Notes under the pieces: model-generated
Database searches by the model: none
Seen by the model: only the letters and a program-made list of their open reading frames with translations
Told to the model about the DNA's origin: nothing
Assembly: GCF_030452765.1 (NCBI RefSeq)
Contig: NZ_JAKDLO010000002.1
Location: forward strand, 1 to 64,000
Origin: Intrasporangium sp.
GTDB lineage: Bacteria; Actinomycetota; Actinomycetes; Actinomycetales; Dermatophilaceae
DNA length: 64,000 nt
Direction of reading: 5' to 3'
Shown here: positions 43,786 through 53,777 of the stretch, one piece after another
Layout: every line of letters starts with the position of its first letter
Numbering within the stretch: position 1 is the first letter of the stretch
Program-made: the position numbers and the translations under genes

Positions 43786-45477
43786 ATGAAGCGGCTCGGG
43801 GTTTGGTTGGTCGGCGTTCTGGCGACGGTAGCGCTCGTCGTCGGGACCGTGGTGGCGGTCTGGGTCGGCCCTGATGACGTGATCGCGCTGCCCCAGCACG
43901 AAGTGGCGTCCAGTCCGCAGGTGGTCGTCACCGCACCGACTTTGCTGGCCTACTCCGGGACCACTCTGCGGGTCACGGCATCAGCCGACCGAGGTGCGGT
44001 CTTCATCGGCGCGGGCCACCCGGTCGATGTCGCGAGCTACTTGGGTGACGCCAAGAGGTTCGAGGCGGACCACGTGTCGGCGTCCGGAGAGGTGTCGGGC
44101 CGGACGCTTGGCTCGAAGGGCGCACCGACGGCACCTGAGACAGCGACGTTCTGGTCCCACCAGGCGACTGACGAGGGCTCCGCGACCCTTGACGTCCCGC
44201 TCACCGGCGCACCCATCCAGGTCGTCATGCAGTACGTCGAAGGCGCGACCTCACAGGTCGGCCTCGGGGTGGCCGTCCCCGGTTTGTTCCGGATGGCTCT
44301 CAGCGTCGCGGCAGTCGGTCTCGTCCTGATCGCCGTGCTGCTGGTGCTGCGGCGCCGGCGTCGGCGTGCGCCGGATGGTGGGCAGGGTCCGCCCGTCGAG
44401 CGGCCTACTGATGACGCAGCACGAGCCAGTGCGCCGACAGATGCCAGTGAGTCAGAGCCCGGCCATGTGGCCGGCGTCGTGATCCGCCGCGGGCATCAGG
44501 CCGGCGTGCTCGTTCTGGCGGCGAGCTCGACGTTCGCCCTGTCCGGCTGTCTCGCGCTTCCCTCGGCCGTGCCTGCATCGACGGCTCCGGTGACCAAGAC
44601 GGCAGTGACGGCCGAAGAGGTGACCGCCCTGCTGAAGGACTACGACCAGCGCAACAACGCGGCGATCGCGGCGCTGGCCAAGAAGTTCGACATCAAGCTC
44701 TGGGACAAGGCCGATACGGGCCCGGTTCTCGCTGCGGACCGAGCCGACTCCGCCATCGAGCACGCGGTCGGCGAACCGCAGGAGAAGCTCGTGCTCGCTC
44801 ATGCTGGTGGTCAGGTGTACTCACCACGGTTCGCGGCGTATCCCATGTGGTCGGCACTGACGACGAAGGTGTCTCAGGTCAAGCCGACCTCGGACAAGCA
44901 CAGCCCGTCCGACAACCTCAGGGTGTTCTCCCGGGCATCTGCGACGGCGCCGTGGAGACTCGCCCAGAGCGTGCCTGCAGACGTCCGCCCGGCGAAGGCC
45001 CTCGGCGCAGGCGACGCCACGGCCACGACGAAGGAGGTGGCCACGTCAGTCGCCCTCATGAAGGACATCATCGGGTGGTTCGAGGGCGGCAGCACCAAGG
45101 TCAAGCCGAGCACGTCCATGAACGAGGTCCGCAACCGCCTGCGCGACAAGGTCGAGGGGACGGCGTCGACGGCGGTGACCTGTCGGCCCTACCTCGTCCG
45201 TGAGGAGCCGAAGGAGTCGCTTCGGGCGGTCCGCACCAGCGGGGGAGTGCTCACCGTCATGACGCTGCAGTGCCATTCGGTGGTGACACCCGTCGATGGA
45301 CAGACGATGGGTTGGAAGAACGAGTACGCGAAGGCCCTGCAGTACCCCGCTTCGCTCGGTGGCGTCTGGACGCGGGTCGTTCTGGTCACGGTGGCTGTCG
45401 AGACCCAGGCTGACAAGAAGATCGGGATCGGTGCCACCGCCGACCTCGTGCGATCTCCTGACGTGTCACTCAAGTAG
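43786..45477 (+). CDS. hypothetical membrane protein with internal lipoprotein-signal-like segment
   Basis: N-terminal TM, mid TM ALSVAAVGLVLIAVLLVLRRRRRR, then GVLVLAASSTFALSGCLALPSAVPA. Confidence 0.75.
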   Translation: MKRLGVWLVGVLATVALVVGTVVAVWVGPDDVIALPQHEVASSPQVVVTAPTLLAYSGTTLRVTASADRGAVFIGAGHPVDVASYLGDAKRFEADHVSASGEVSGRTLGSKGAPTAPETATFWSHQATDEGSATLDVPLTGAPIQVVMQYVEGATSQVGLGVAVPGLFRMALSVAAVGLVLIAVLLVLRRRRRRAPDGGQGPPVERPTDDAARASAPTDASESEPGHVAGVVIRRGHQAGVLVLAASSTFALSGCLALPSAVPASTAPVTKTAVTAEEVTALLKDYDQRNNAAIAALAKKFDIKLWDKADTGPVLAADRADSAIEHAVGEPQEKLVLAHAGGQVYSPRFAAYPMWSALTTKVSQVKPTSDKHSPSDNLRVFSRASATAPWRLAQSVPADVRPAKALGAGDATATTKEVATSVALMKDIIGWFEGGSTKVKPSTSMNEVRNRLRDKVEGTASTAVTCRPYLVREEPKESLRAVRTSGGVLTVMTLQCHSVVTPVDGQTMGWKNEYAKALQYPASLGGVWTRVVLVTVAVETQADKKIGIGATADLVRSPDVSLK

Positions 45478-45580
45478 CGGATGACGGGAAGGTGGCCTCT
45501 GGATGTTTCCGACGCGTCGAGAGGCCACTTCTCGTCGGGGTCGTTCGCTGTCGCGATGCCATGTTGGGAGCGAGCGATGG

Positions 45581-45895
45581 TCAGGCCCAGCCGGCGAGGC
45601 GGAGCAGCGCCGCGGTCAGGGCGCCGAGCACCACGACGACGATGAACGGGGCCCGGAGCAGCAGGGCGATGACGGCGACCCCTACGGCGGCAGCGCGGGA
45701 GTCGAGGGCCAGGCTCCCGTGCGGGCCGGTGAACGTCTGGGTGGCCACGAGCGCGGCGAGCAGAGCGATCGGCAGGGCGGCCGTCACCCTCTTCACGTGG
45801 GGCTCCTGAAGCACCTTGGCGGGCACGAGGTAGCCGGCGAGCTTCAGCGCAAAGGCGACCCCAGCCGCGACGAGGACCGCGACCCACATCGTCAT
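45581..45895 (-). CDS. azlD: AzlD family branched-chain amino acid transport subunit
   Basis: About 104-aa 4-TM protein adjacent to azlC, RVTAALPIALLAALVATQTF. Confidence 0.88.
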   Translation of the reverse strand: MTMWVAVLVAAGVAFALKLAGYLVPAKVLQEPHVKRVTAALPIALLAALVATQTFTGPHGSLALDSRAAAVGVAVIALLLRAPFIVVVVLGALTAALLRLAGWA

Positions 45896-46635
45896 GACTG
45901 CGTCTCCTCGGTCCGTGCCTGCCCCGCAGCCGTTCTCGGGGCCCGCCAAGCCAGCAGCGCAGCGGCGGCCGCCGCGATGACCGGGACTCCTGCCGGGACG
46001 GCGGGGGATAGGCCGATCGCGATGACGGCCGCGAGGACGGCGATGCCCACCGCGTCACGGCTCTTCAGGCGCGGCCAGAGCAACGCGGTGAAGGCCGCGC
46101 ACGCGGCGCCGTCGAGACCCCACTGCTTGGGGTCGCCGAGCGCGTTGCCGACAAGCGCCCCGGCGAGCGTCATGAGGTTCCACAGGACGAAGACCGACAG
46201 GCCGGTGACCCAGAAGCCCAGTCGGGCAGCCCGCACGTCGCCCTGCGAGACCGCCACTGCGGTCGACTCATCGATCGTCACGTGGGCGGCGGCGAGCCTG
46301 CGCAGACGTGTGACTCCCAGCAGCTGGGTCAGCTCGAGCGCATAGAGTCCGTTGCGGATTCCGAGCATGGAGGATGCGGCGATCGCGGCGGGGGTGGCCC
46401 CGAGCCCGCCGCCGCCGACGATCCCGATGAAGGCGAACTGGGACCCGCCGGTGAACATCAGCGCCGACAGCGCCTGGGTCTGCCAGAGGTTCAGGCCGGC
46501 CGCCACCGCGAGGGCACCGAAGCTGATGCCGTACGCGCCGGTCGCCACGCCGACGGACAGGCCCTGCCGCCAGACCTGGCGACGCAGGACCGGGTCGAGT
46601 CGCGTCCCGGCAGACTTCTCGTGCACCGCCGTCAC
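45892..46635 (-). CDS. azlC: AzlC family ABC permease
   Basis: GAYGISFGALAVAAGLNLWQTQALSALMFTGGSQFAFIG. Confidence 0.92.
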   Translation of the reverse strand: MTAVHEKSAGTRLDPVLRRQVWRQGLSVGVATGAYGISFGALAVAAGLNLWQTQALSALMFTGGSQFAFIGIVGGGGLGATPAAIAASSMLGIRNGLYALELTQLLGVTRLRRLAAAHVTIDESTAVAVSQGDVRAARLGFWVTGLSVFVLWNLMTLAGALVGNALGDPKQWGLDGAACAAFTALLWPRLKSRDAVGIAVLAAVIAIGLSPAVPAGVPVIAAAAAALLAWRAPRTAAGQARTEETQS

Positions 46636-47258
46636 GCCGACCGTGGGTCGTGCGACACGTCGGCGGACAGGCGCACCTCCTGAAGCGTCTCGCCCTCCGG
46701 TGAGACGACGCGACCCCGGTGGGCGCCGTCGGGCACGAGCCCGGCAGCGGTGAGGAACCCGCGAGTGTCGTCGTCGGTGCCGATGACCCACGTCGTCAGC
46801 TCACCGCGGCCCCTCCCGCGGGCGGTGTCGACCGCCGCGTTGAGCAGGCGCGAACCGTGGCCTTGCCGGCGCGCGTCGGGGTGCACCGCGATCGTCGTGA
46901 GCTCGGCGGTCCGCTCACCGGCGTCGGGGTCCGCCGACGGAGCCATCGCGGCGAAGCCGACGACCTGCTCGCCCGCGCAGGCGACGAGCAGCACGTGGTC
47001 GCGCGACGGCGGCTCGGCCAGCGCGGCACGCCACGCCTTCGTGAAGGGGCGTGGCTCGAACCGGTCGATGGCCTCGGCAGGCAGGTGAGCGGCATACGCG
47101 TCACGGAAGACGACGGCCTGCACGAATCCCACCGCCGGGGCGTCCGCATCACGGGCGAGGCGAACGCTGGCATCGGCCAGCGGCCCCGCGTGCTCGTGGC
47201 TGTGCCCCTCGTGTCCATGTATGTGTTCGTGTCCGTGTCCTGCCTCAACCACGGCCAC
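46632..47258 (-). CDS. GNAT acetyltransferase with His-rich N-terminus
   Basis: [49 protein letters not shown]. Confidence 0.88.
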   Translation of the reverse strand: MAVVEAGHGHEHIHGHEGHSHEHAGPLADASVRLARDADAPAVGFVQAVVFRDAYAAHLPAEAIDRFEPRPFTKAWRAALAEPPSRDHVLLVACAGEQVVGFAAMAPSADPDAGERTAELTTIAVHPDARRQGHGSRLLNAAVDTARGRGRGELTTWVIGTDDDTRGFLTAAGLVPDGAHRGRVVSPEGETLQEVRLSADVSHDPRSA

Positions 47259-47326
47259 AGTCTCTCAGGTCCGCCTCGACGGCCCGGTCTTTGCCCGGCC
47301 CGTGGTCGGTCTCGCATACTGGACTC

Positions 47327-48367
47327 ATGTATGGCAACGACGTCATCGACCCCAACGACCCCCTCAACGCCGCCGAGACCGAGTCCTATGACCAGGCCCG
47401 CCGGCACGAGGACCGACGACACGAGGTCGGGGATGACTTCGATGCGCTCATCGCCGCCGACCAGCGGATCGAGCCGCGCGACGCGATGCCGGACAAGTAC
47501 CGCCAGACGCTGATCCGGCAGATCGCCCAGCACGCCCACTCCGAGATCATCGGCATGCAGCCGGAGGGCAACTGGATCACCCGCGCCCCCTCGCTGCGGC
47601 GCAAGGCGATCCTGACGGCCAAGGTGCAGGACGAGGCCGGGCACGGGCTCTACCTCTACTCGGCGACCGAGACGCTCGGCATCGACCGGGCCGAACTGCT
47701 CGACCGCCTGCACAACGGCACCCAGAAGTACTCCTCGATCTTCAACTACCCGACCCTGACCTGGGCCGACAACGGCGCGATCGGCTGGCTCGTCGACGGT
47801 GCGGCGATCATGAACCAGGTGCCGCTGTGCCGATGCTCCTACGGGCCCTACGCGCGGGCGATGATCCGGGTCTGCAAGGAGGAGAGCTTCCACCAGCGGC
47901 AGGGCTTCGAGATCCTCTGGGTGCTCTCGCGCGGCACCGAGGCGCAGCGCGCGATGGCCCAGGACGCGGCGAACCGCTGGTGGTGGCCGGCCCTGATGAT
48001 GTTCGGCCCTCCCGACACCGGCGAGGCCGCCACCGGAGGGCACACCGCGCAGTCGATGGCGTGGGGTATCAAGCGGTTCAGCAACGACGACCTGCGCCAG
48101 AAGTTCGTCGACATGACCGCCCCGCAGGCGCAGAAGCTGGGGCTCACGCTCCCCGACCCGGAGCTGAGGTGGAACGAGGAGCGGGGACACTGGGACTTCG
48201 GCCAGATCGACTGGGACGAGTTCTGGCGGGTGCTGCGTGGTGACGGGCCGTGCAACGCCGAACGCGTCGCCCACCGGCGGCGCGCCCACGAGGAGGGCGC
48301 GTGGGTTCGCGAGGCCGCGAACGCCTACGCCGCCAAGCACGCCGAGGCCAGGGAGAGTGCCGCGTGA
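47327..48367 (+). CDS. paaA: 1,2-phenylacetyl-CoA epoxidase subunit PaaA
   Basis: [54 protein letters not shown]. Confidence 0.97.
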   Translation: MYGNDVIDPNDPLNAAETESYDQARRHEDRRHEVGDDFDALIAADQRIEPRDAMPDKYRQTLIRQIAQHAHSEIIGMQPEGNWITRAPSLRRKAILTAKVQDEAGHGLYLYSATETLGIDRAELLDRLHNGTQKYSSIFNYPTLTWADNGAIGWLVDGAAIMNQVPLCRCSYGPYARAMIRVCKEESFHQRQGFEILWVLSRGTEAQRAMAQDAANRWWWPALMMFGPPDTGEAATGGHTAQSMAWGIKRFSNDDLRQKFVDMTAPQAQKLGLTLPDPELRWNEERGHWDFGQIDWDEFWRVLRGDGPCNAERVAHRRRAHEEGAWVREAANAYAAKHAEARESAA

Positions 48368-48684
48368 GCGAGTCGACGACGGAGGTGGCTGGGGTCGATG
48401 CCGAGAGGAGCTGGCCGCTCTGGGAGGTCTTCGTGCGCGGCAAGCGAGGCCTCGCGCACACCCATGTCGGCTCGCTGCACGCGCCGGACGCCGAGATGGC
48501 GCTGCGCAACGGCCGCGACGTCTACACCCGCCGCCAGGAGGGCGTCTCGATCTGGGTCGTGCGGGCCGACGACATCACCGCGAGCAGCCCGGACGAGAAG
48601 GACTCGTTCTTCGACCCGGCCGCCGACAAGATCTACCGTCATCCGTCGTTCTACGACGTGCCCAAGGACGTGGAGTACCTGTGA
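48364..48684 (+). CDS. paaB: 1,2-phenylacetyl-CoA epoxidase subunit PaaB
   Basis: [44 protein letters not shown]. Confidence 0.96.
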   Translation: MSESTTEVAGVDAERSWPLWEVFVRGKRGLAHTHVGSLHAPDAEMALRNGRDVYTRRQEGVSIWVVRADDITASSPDEKDSFFDPAADKIYRHPSFYDVPKDVEYL

Positions 48685-48783
48685 GCGCCGACCGGAGTGA
48701 GGACACGAGCCGGGTCCCACGCTCCGCGTGGGCGGAACGAGCGAGGCCCGGAGCGCAGGGAAGAGGCGCGACAGAAGCCGTGA
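48681..48783 (+). repeat. copy of GTGAGCGCCGACCG..GAGGACACGA..GGGAAGAGGCGCGACA junction repeat
   Basis: Matches, in opposite orientation, the 72-bp repeat at 51515 and 51596. Confidence 0.75.
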
Positions 48784-49565
48784 GCGAGGACACGAGCGAG
48801 CTTGCAGCGCAAGGGGGCTCGGCGGCATACCTGCTCGGTGTGGCGGATGACGCGATGGTCTACGCGCAACGGCTGGGGGAGTGGATGACGAACGCACCCC
48901 AGATCGAGGAGGACATGGCGCTCGGCAACGTCTCGCTCGACCTGCTCGGTCAGGCGCGCGGGCTCTACCCTCGCATCGGCGAGCTCGACGGCACCGACCG
49001 CGGCGAGGACGACTACGCGATGTTCCGTGACGAGCGGCAGTGGCGCAACGTGCATCTCGTCGAACAGGAGCGAGGTGACTTCGCGCGGGAGATGGCGCGG
49101 ATGTTGTGGTTCGCGGCCTACCAGAACGAGCTGTATGCCGCTCAGCTCGCCTCCAGCGACCCCGTCCTGGCGGGGGTGGCGGGCAAGGCCGTCAAGGAGG
49201 TGCGCTACCACCTCGACCACGCGCGGCACTGGGTGTTGCGGCTCGGGGACGGGACCGACGAGTCGCACCGGCGGATGCAGGCGGCGATCGACTGGGCTGC
49301 GCCGTATGTCGACGAGCTGTTCGAGGACGACCCCATGTCGCTCGAGGCGGTCCAGGCGGGTCTCGTCGCGATGGCGCCGAGTCAGCTGCGTGCCCGAGCC
49401 CAGCACGTCGTCGAGGCGACGGTCGCCGAGGCGACGCTGACGATGCCCGAGGCGCCCGGCTGGCGCTCGCGTGGTGGCCGCGACGGGCTGCACTCCAGGC
49501 CGATGGGCTTCCTGCTTGCCGAGCTGCAGCACATCGCACGGTCGCATCCGGGGGCGACGTGGTGA
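48681..49565 (+). CDS. paaC: 1,2-phenylacetyl-CoA epoxidase subunit PaaC (start may be GTG 48780)
   Basis: AYLLGVADDAMVYAQRLGEWMTNAPQIEEDMALGNVSLDLLGQARGLY. Confidence 0.95.
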   Translation: MSADRSEDTSRVPRSAWAERARPGAQGRGATEAVSEDTSELAAQGGSAAYLLGVADDAMVYAQRLGEWMTNAPQIEEDMALGNVSLDLLGQARGLYPRIGELDGTDRGEDDYAMFRDERQWRNVHLVEQERGDFAREMARMLWFAAYQNELYAAQLASSDPVLAGVAGKAVKEVRYHLDHARHWVLRLGDGTDESHRRMQAAIDWAAPYVDELFEDDPMSLEAVQAGLVAMAPSQLRARAQHVVEATVAEATLTMPEAPGWRSRGGRDGLHSRPMGFLLAELQHIARSHPGATW

Positions 49566-50074
49566 GCACGATGGCTGTTGACTCTGGGACGAAGCACGCT
49601 GTGGTGCAGGCGATCTCGGCGATCCCCGACCCGGAGATCCCGGTCATCTCGATCGCCGACCTCGGCATCCTGCGAGAGGTCGTGCTCGACGAGGACGCCC
49701 GCACTGTCACCGTGACGATCACCCCGACCTACTCGGGCTGCCCGGCCATGGAGCTGATCCGGTCGCGCATCGAGCACGAGGCATCGGTGCGGGGTCTTGC
49801 CGTCGAGGTGCGCACGCAGCTCTCGCCGGCGTGGACGACCGACTGGATGACGGAGCAGGGCAAGGAGGCGCTGCACCGCTTCGGCATCGCCCCCCCCGGC
49901 CCGGTCCGTGCCGCCGGCCCGGTCCCGCTCCAGCTGCGCCGCCACGTCGTGGTCTGCCCCCACTGCGGGTCGGACGACACCACCGAGATCGCCCATTTCG
50001 GCTCGACCGCGTGCAAGGCGCTGCGGCGCTGCAACGCGTGCCGTGAGCCGTTCGACGAGTTCAAGGCAATGTGA
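49562..50074 (+). CDS. paaD: phenylacetyl-CoA epoxidase assembly protein PaaD
   Basis: AISAIPDPEIPVISIADLGILREV; CPHCGSDDTTEIAHFGSTACKALRRCNAC. Confidence 0.95.
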   Translation: MSTMAVDSGTKHAVVQAISAIPDPEIPVISIADLGILREVVLDEDARTVTVTITPTYSGCPAMELIRSRIEHEASVRGLAVEVRTQLSPAWTTDWMTEQGKEALHRFGIAPPGPVRAAGPVPLQLRRHVVVCPHCGSDDTTEIAHFGSTACKALRRCNACREPFDEFKAM

Positions 50075-51219
50075 CGCCCATGACCGACATCGAGACCACC
50101 CTCGTCGCAGACGAGTCCTCCTCACCGTCCGGGCGCCGGGCGGTGTTCCACGAGCTCGAGGTCCTCGACATCGAACGGCTGACCGACGACGCGGTCGCGG
50201 TGACCTTCCGGGTGCCCGACGACCTCGCAGAGGAGTACGCCTTCCTGCCCGGCCAGCACCTGACCCTCCGGTCCGGGATCATGGGCGAGGACGTCCGCCA
50301 GTCCTACTCGATCTGCCAGTCCCTGCATGCCATCGGCCGGGCCGGTACCCGACGTGTCGCGGTCGCGCGGGTCCCCGAGGGGCGGATGTCGAACTGGATC
50401 AACGACGAGCTGCGCGTGGGCCAGCACCTGCACGTCATGACCCCGCTCGGGTCGTTCACCTGCGCCGCCCAGCCTGGCGCCATACGGCATCACGTCGCGA
50501 TCGCGGCCGGGTCAGGCATCACCCCGGTCATCTCGCTGATCGGGACCGCCCTGGAGGATGAGCCCGGGTCGCGGGTGACGCTGCTGTTCGGCAACCGCCG
50601 CACCGACACGATCATGTTCCTCGAGGAGCTCGAGGACCTGAAGAACCGCTTCCCGAGCAGGTTCCAGCTCGTCCACGTGCTCTCTCGTGAGCCGCAGGAG
50701 GTCGAGCTCTTCACCGGCCGGCTCGACCCGGAGCGGCTCGAACGGCTCTTCGCGGCGCTCGTGCCGGTCGAGACCGTCGACGAGTGGTACCTCTGTGGCC
50801 CCTTCGGGATGGTGACAGGTGCTGAGAAGCTGCTCACGGACCGGGGTGTGCAGGCGCGCCATATCCACCACGAGATCTTCCACGTCGACGACGGCACCGG
50901 GCCGAGGCGCAAGCCTGTCATCGACGAGTCGGCACCGCCCGAGGCCGTGGTGACGGTGTCGCTCGACGGGCGCACCAGCATCGTGCCCATGCCGAGCCGG
51001 GAGGAGGTCATCCTCGACGCGGTGCTGCGGGTGCGTTCGGACGCGCCCTTCTCGTGCACCAACGGGGTCTGCGGGACCTGCCGGGCCAAGCTGCTCACCG
51101 GCGAGGTGCGGATGGACCGCAACTATGCGTTGGAGCCGGACGAGGTCGAGCGCGGTCTCGTGCTGACCTGCCAGAGCCACCCGGTGACCGACGAGGTGGA
51201 GCTGGACTACGACGTCTGA
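50071..51219 (+). CDS. paaE: phenylacetyl-CoA epoxidase reductase PaaE
   Basis: FLPGQHLTLRSGIMGEDVRQSYSICQS; 2Fe-2S CTNGVCGTCRAKLLTGEVRMDRNYALE. Confidence 0.95.
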   Translation: MTPMTDIETTLVADESSSPSGRRAVFHELEVLDIERLTDDAVAVTFRVPDDLAEEYAFLPGQHLTLRSGIMGEDVRQSYSICQSLHAIGRAGTRRVAVARVPEGRMSNWINDELRVGQHLHVMTPLGSFTCAAQPGAIRHHVAIAAGSGITPVISLIGTALEDEPGSRVTLLFGNRRTDTIMFLEELEDLKNRFPSRFQLVHVLSREPQEVELFTGRLDPERLERLFAALVPVETVDEWYLCGPFGMVTGAEKLLTDRGVQARHIHHEIFHVDDGTGPRRKPVIDESAPPEAVVTVSLDGRTSIVPMPSREEVILDAVLRVRSDAPFSCTNGVCGTCRAKLLTGEVRMDRNYALEPDEVERGLVLTCQSHPVTDEVELDYDV

Positions 51220-51271
51220 GTGAGACTCGACCGAGCGTCAGCGAGGAAGGATCGGAGCGCCGGGTCGGCGC

Positions 51272-51670
51272 TCATGACGCACGCACCGAGTGCACGTCGG
51301 GAAGGCGCTCGAGCTGAGCGACGATGACCTCGACCGGTGCGGCGCACCGCACGTCCGCGTGCAGCACTGCCTCGCTCGCGCAGGCTTCGAAGGTGAGCCG
51401 CTCCACGAGGGCCCCGCGATGTCGCAGCACCCGGCCGAGCCGCTCGATCAGCTCTGGGGCGACCCGCGCCACGACCTCAAGGTGTGTCGTGCCTGGTGAC
51501 CGGCTCGTGCCCGTTGTCGCGCCTCTTCCCGCCGCTGCGGGCCTCCCTCGCTGGCGCTCGGTCGTGTCCTCGCGTCGGTCGGCGCTGATGCCTTCTGTCG
51601 CGCCTCTTCCCGCCGCTGCGGGCCTCCCTCGCTGGCGCTCGGTCGTGTCCTCGCGTCGGTCGGCGCTCAC
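51272..51670 (-). CDS. IlvM-like acetolactate synthase regulatory (ACT) subunit, with repeat-derived N-terminal extension
   Basis: [71 protein letters not shown]; directly downstream of ilvG; true start uncertain. Confidence 0.7.
   Translation of the reverse strand: MSADRREDTTERQRGRPAAAGRGATEGISADRREDTTERQRGRPAAAGRGATTGTSRSPGTTHLEVVARVAPELIERLGRVLRHRGALVERLTFEACASEAVLHADVRCAAPVEVIVAQLERLPDVHSVRAS
51515..51667 (-). repeat. tandem 72-bp direct repeat, 81-bp period, between ilvG and ilvM-like gene
   Basis: tgtcgcgcctcttcccgccgctgcgggcctccctcgctggcgctcggtcgtgtcctcgcgtcggtcggcgct at 51515-51586 and 51596-51667. Confidence 0.97.
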
Positions 51671-53415
51671 GGGAGCTCTCCCATCATGTCGCTGTTGCTC
51701 GCGCCGGGTGGCACGAGGGGCCACAGGTTCTCCTGCGCGTCGATCGACACGTGGAGCAGGAACGCGCCGGGGCAGGCGAGCAGCTCGGCGACACCGCCCG
51801 CCACCTCGTCCCGGCGCGAGATGTGCCGTCCGGCCACACCGAACGCCGCCGCCACCGCGACGAAGTCGGGGTTGTCATCGAGCGTCGTCTCGCTGTAGCG
51901 GGCCTCGAAGAAGAGCTCCTGCCACTGGCGCACCATGCCGAGCCGCTGGTTGTCGAGCAGCAGGATCTTGACCGGCAGGCCGTAGCGCCGCAGCGTGGCG
52001 AGCTCCTGGATGTTCATCATGATCGAGCCGTCGCCCGAGATGCAGACGACCGTGTCGCCGGGTCGCGCGAGCTGGGCGCCGACGGCTGCCGGGAGGCCGA
52101 ACCCCATCGTGCCGAGCCCGCCGGAGGTGACGAAGTCGCGTGGGTGATCGACCTCGACGTGCTGGCAGGCCCACATCTGGTGCTGGCCGACATCGGTCGT
52201 GACCACGGTCCGGGCCGGCATCCGCTCGGACAGCTCGCGCAGCAGGGCCGGTGCGTAGATCCCCTCGCCGGGATGGTCGTATCGCCACCCGTGCTGCCGG
52301 GCGAGCTCGCCGACCCGGGTGCGCCACGGCTCGATGTCGGTCTCGACGGTGAGGCGGGGCAGGAGCTCACGCAGGTCGCCGATGAGGCGCACGTCGGCCC
52401 GTCGCACCTTGCCGACCTCGGCGGGATCGACGTCGAGGTGCACGACCCGGGCACCCGGAGCGAACGTCGCCGGGTTGCCGGTCACCCGGTCGTCGAACCG
52501 CGCCCCGACGCAGACGATCAGGTCGGCCTGCTGGACGGCGAGGTTGGCGGCGGCGTTGCCGTGCATCCCGAGCATCCCGAGGTGCAGGCCTGCGCCGCGC
52601 TCCAGCGCCCCCAGCGCCTTGGCCGTCGTCGTGGTCGGGATGCCCGTCGCGCGCGCGAGGGCGCGCAGCTCGGCCGTGGCGTCCGCCGAGACGACACCTC
52701 CGCCGACGTAGAGGACCGGGCGTCGCGCCATACGGATGAGCTCTCGCGCCGCGGCGACGTCCTGCTCGTCGACCTCCAGACCCAGCCCGTATGCCGCTGG
52801 GCTCGCCCCGCGCGTCTGCGCCGTCGGGTGGTCGTTGGCGTCAGCTCGGGCCATCAGGACGTCCGCGGGAACCGGCGCGAGCTGGACGTCCTTGGCGACG
52901 TCGACGAGCACTGGGCCGGGTCGGCCCGACCGCGCCAGCTCGAATGCCTCGTCGAGCACGCGCGGCAGGTCGCGGACGTCGCGCACGAGATAGCTGTGTT
53001 TCGTGCAGGCGAGGGACAGGCCCAGGACGTCGACCTCCTGGAACGCGTCGGTGCCGATGAGCGGCGAGGCGACCTGCCCGGTGATCGCGACGACCGGGAC
53101 GGAGTCGAGCAGTGCGTCGGCAAGGCCGGTGACCAGGTTCGTCGCGCCGGGGCCGGAGGTCGCGAGGCAGACGCCGACCTGCCCGGTCGACCGGGCGTGG
53201 CCGACGGCCGCGAGGGCCGCTCCCTGCTCGTGCCTGGTCAGGACGTGCCGCACGTCTGCGTCGTAGAGCGCGTCGTAGAGCGGCATGATCGCTCCGCCCG
53301 GGTAGCCGTAGACGGTCGTGACGCCCTGCTCGGCCAGGACGTCGACGATCCACTGGGCACCTGTCCTGACAGCTTGCGCCTCGGTGGTGGTGGTGCGGCT
53401 CTGCACGGTGGTCAT
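51667..53415 (-). CDS. ilvG: acetolactate synthase large (catalytic) subunit
   Basis: [77 protein letters not shown]. Confidence 0.93.
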   Translation of the reverse strand: MTTVQSRTTTTEAQAVRTGAQWIVDVLAEQGVTTVYGYPGGAIMPLYDALYDADVRHVLTRHEQGAALAAVGHARSTGQVGVCLATSGPGATNLVTGLADALLDSVPVVAITGQVASPLIGTDAFQEVDVLGLSLACTKHSYLVRDVRDLPRVLDEAFELARSGRPGPVLVDVAKDVQLAPVPADVLMARADANDHPTAQTRGASPAAYGLGLEVDEQDVAAARELIRMARRPVLYVGGGVVSADATAELRALARATGIPTTTTAKALGALERGAGLHLGMLGMHGNAAANLAVQQADLIVCVGARFDDRVTGNPATFAPGARVVHLDVDPAEVGKVRRADVRLIGDLRELLPRLTVETDIEPWRTRVGELARQHGWRYDHPGEGIYAPALLRELSERMPARTVVTTDVGQHQMWACQHVEVDHPRDFVTSGGLGTMGFGLPAAVGAQLARPGDTVVCISGDGSIMMNIQELATLRRYGLPVKILLLDNQRLGMVRQWQELFFEARYSETTLDDNPDFVAVAAAFGVAGRHISRRDEVAGGVAELLACPGAFLLHVSIDAQENLWPLVPPGASNSDMMGELP

Positions 53416-53441
53416 CGGGCGTTCCTCTCTCCTCATGGGCA

Positions 53442-53479
53442 AAGAAAAAGCGCCCGATCACCGGTCTGGTGAGGGGCGC
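53442..53479 (-). terminator. attenuator terminator upstream of the acetolactate synthase gene
   Basis: Minus strand GCGCCCctcaccagaccggtgatcGGGCGCTTTTTCTTT, stem plus T-run. Confidence 0.88.
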
Positions 53480-53499
53480 GCGGTCCAGGACGGCTCGGG

Positions 53500-53556
53500 T
53501 CAGATTCCCGCGCGCCGCCCGATAATCGAGCTGAGCCATGTCAACACGAGGAACAC
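53500..53556 (-). CDS. branched-chain-amino-acid-rich leader peptide (18 aa) of the ilv attenuator
   Basis: Minus strand GTG TTC CTC GTG TTG ACA TGG CTC AGC TCG ATT ATC GGG CGG CGC GCG GGA ATC TGA = MFLVLTWLSSIIGRRAGI*. Confidence 0.75.
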   Translation of the reverse strand: MFLVLTWLSSIIGRRAGI

Positions 53557-53777
53557 ACTAGTGCAGCCAGCCGAGTGGCGAAACCGGCCGACCACCCTGC
53601 GAGACGGGCGGCGGCCCAGGGACGGCGAGACGGGCAAGGCGGGCACAAGGACACAACAAGTCCGCCGGTGTCGACCTGTGCGAGCGTGAGCCGTCGGCCG
53701 GCCAAGGACTTGTTGTGTTCTACCACCCGCGCGCTCGGCGTCGGTGGCGTGCCGACGAGCGCGGCTACGCTGCATCC

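Noticed and set aside
51751-53472. 573-aa plus-strand ORF opposite ilvG
   Set aside because: Antisense shadow of acetolactate synthase; compositionally spurious
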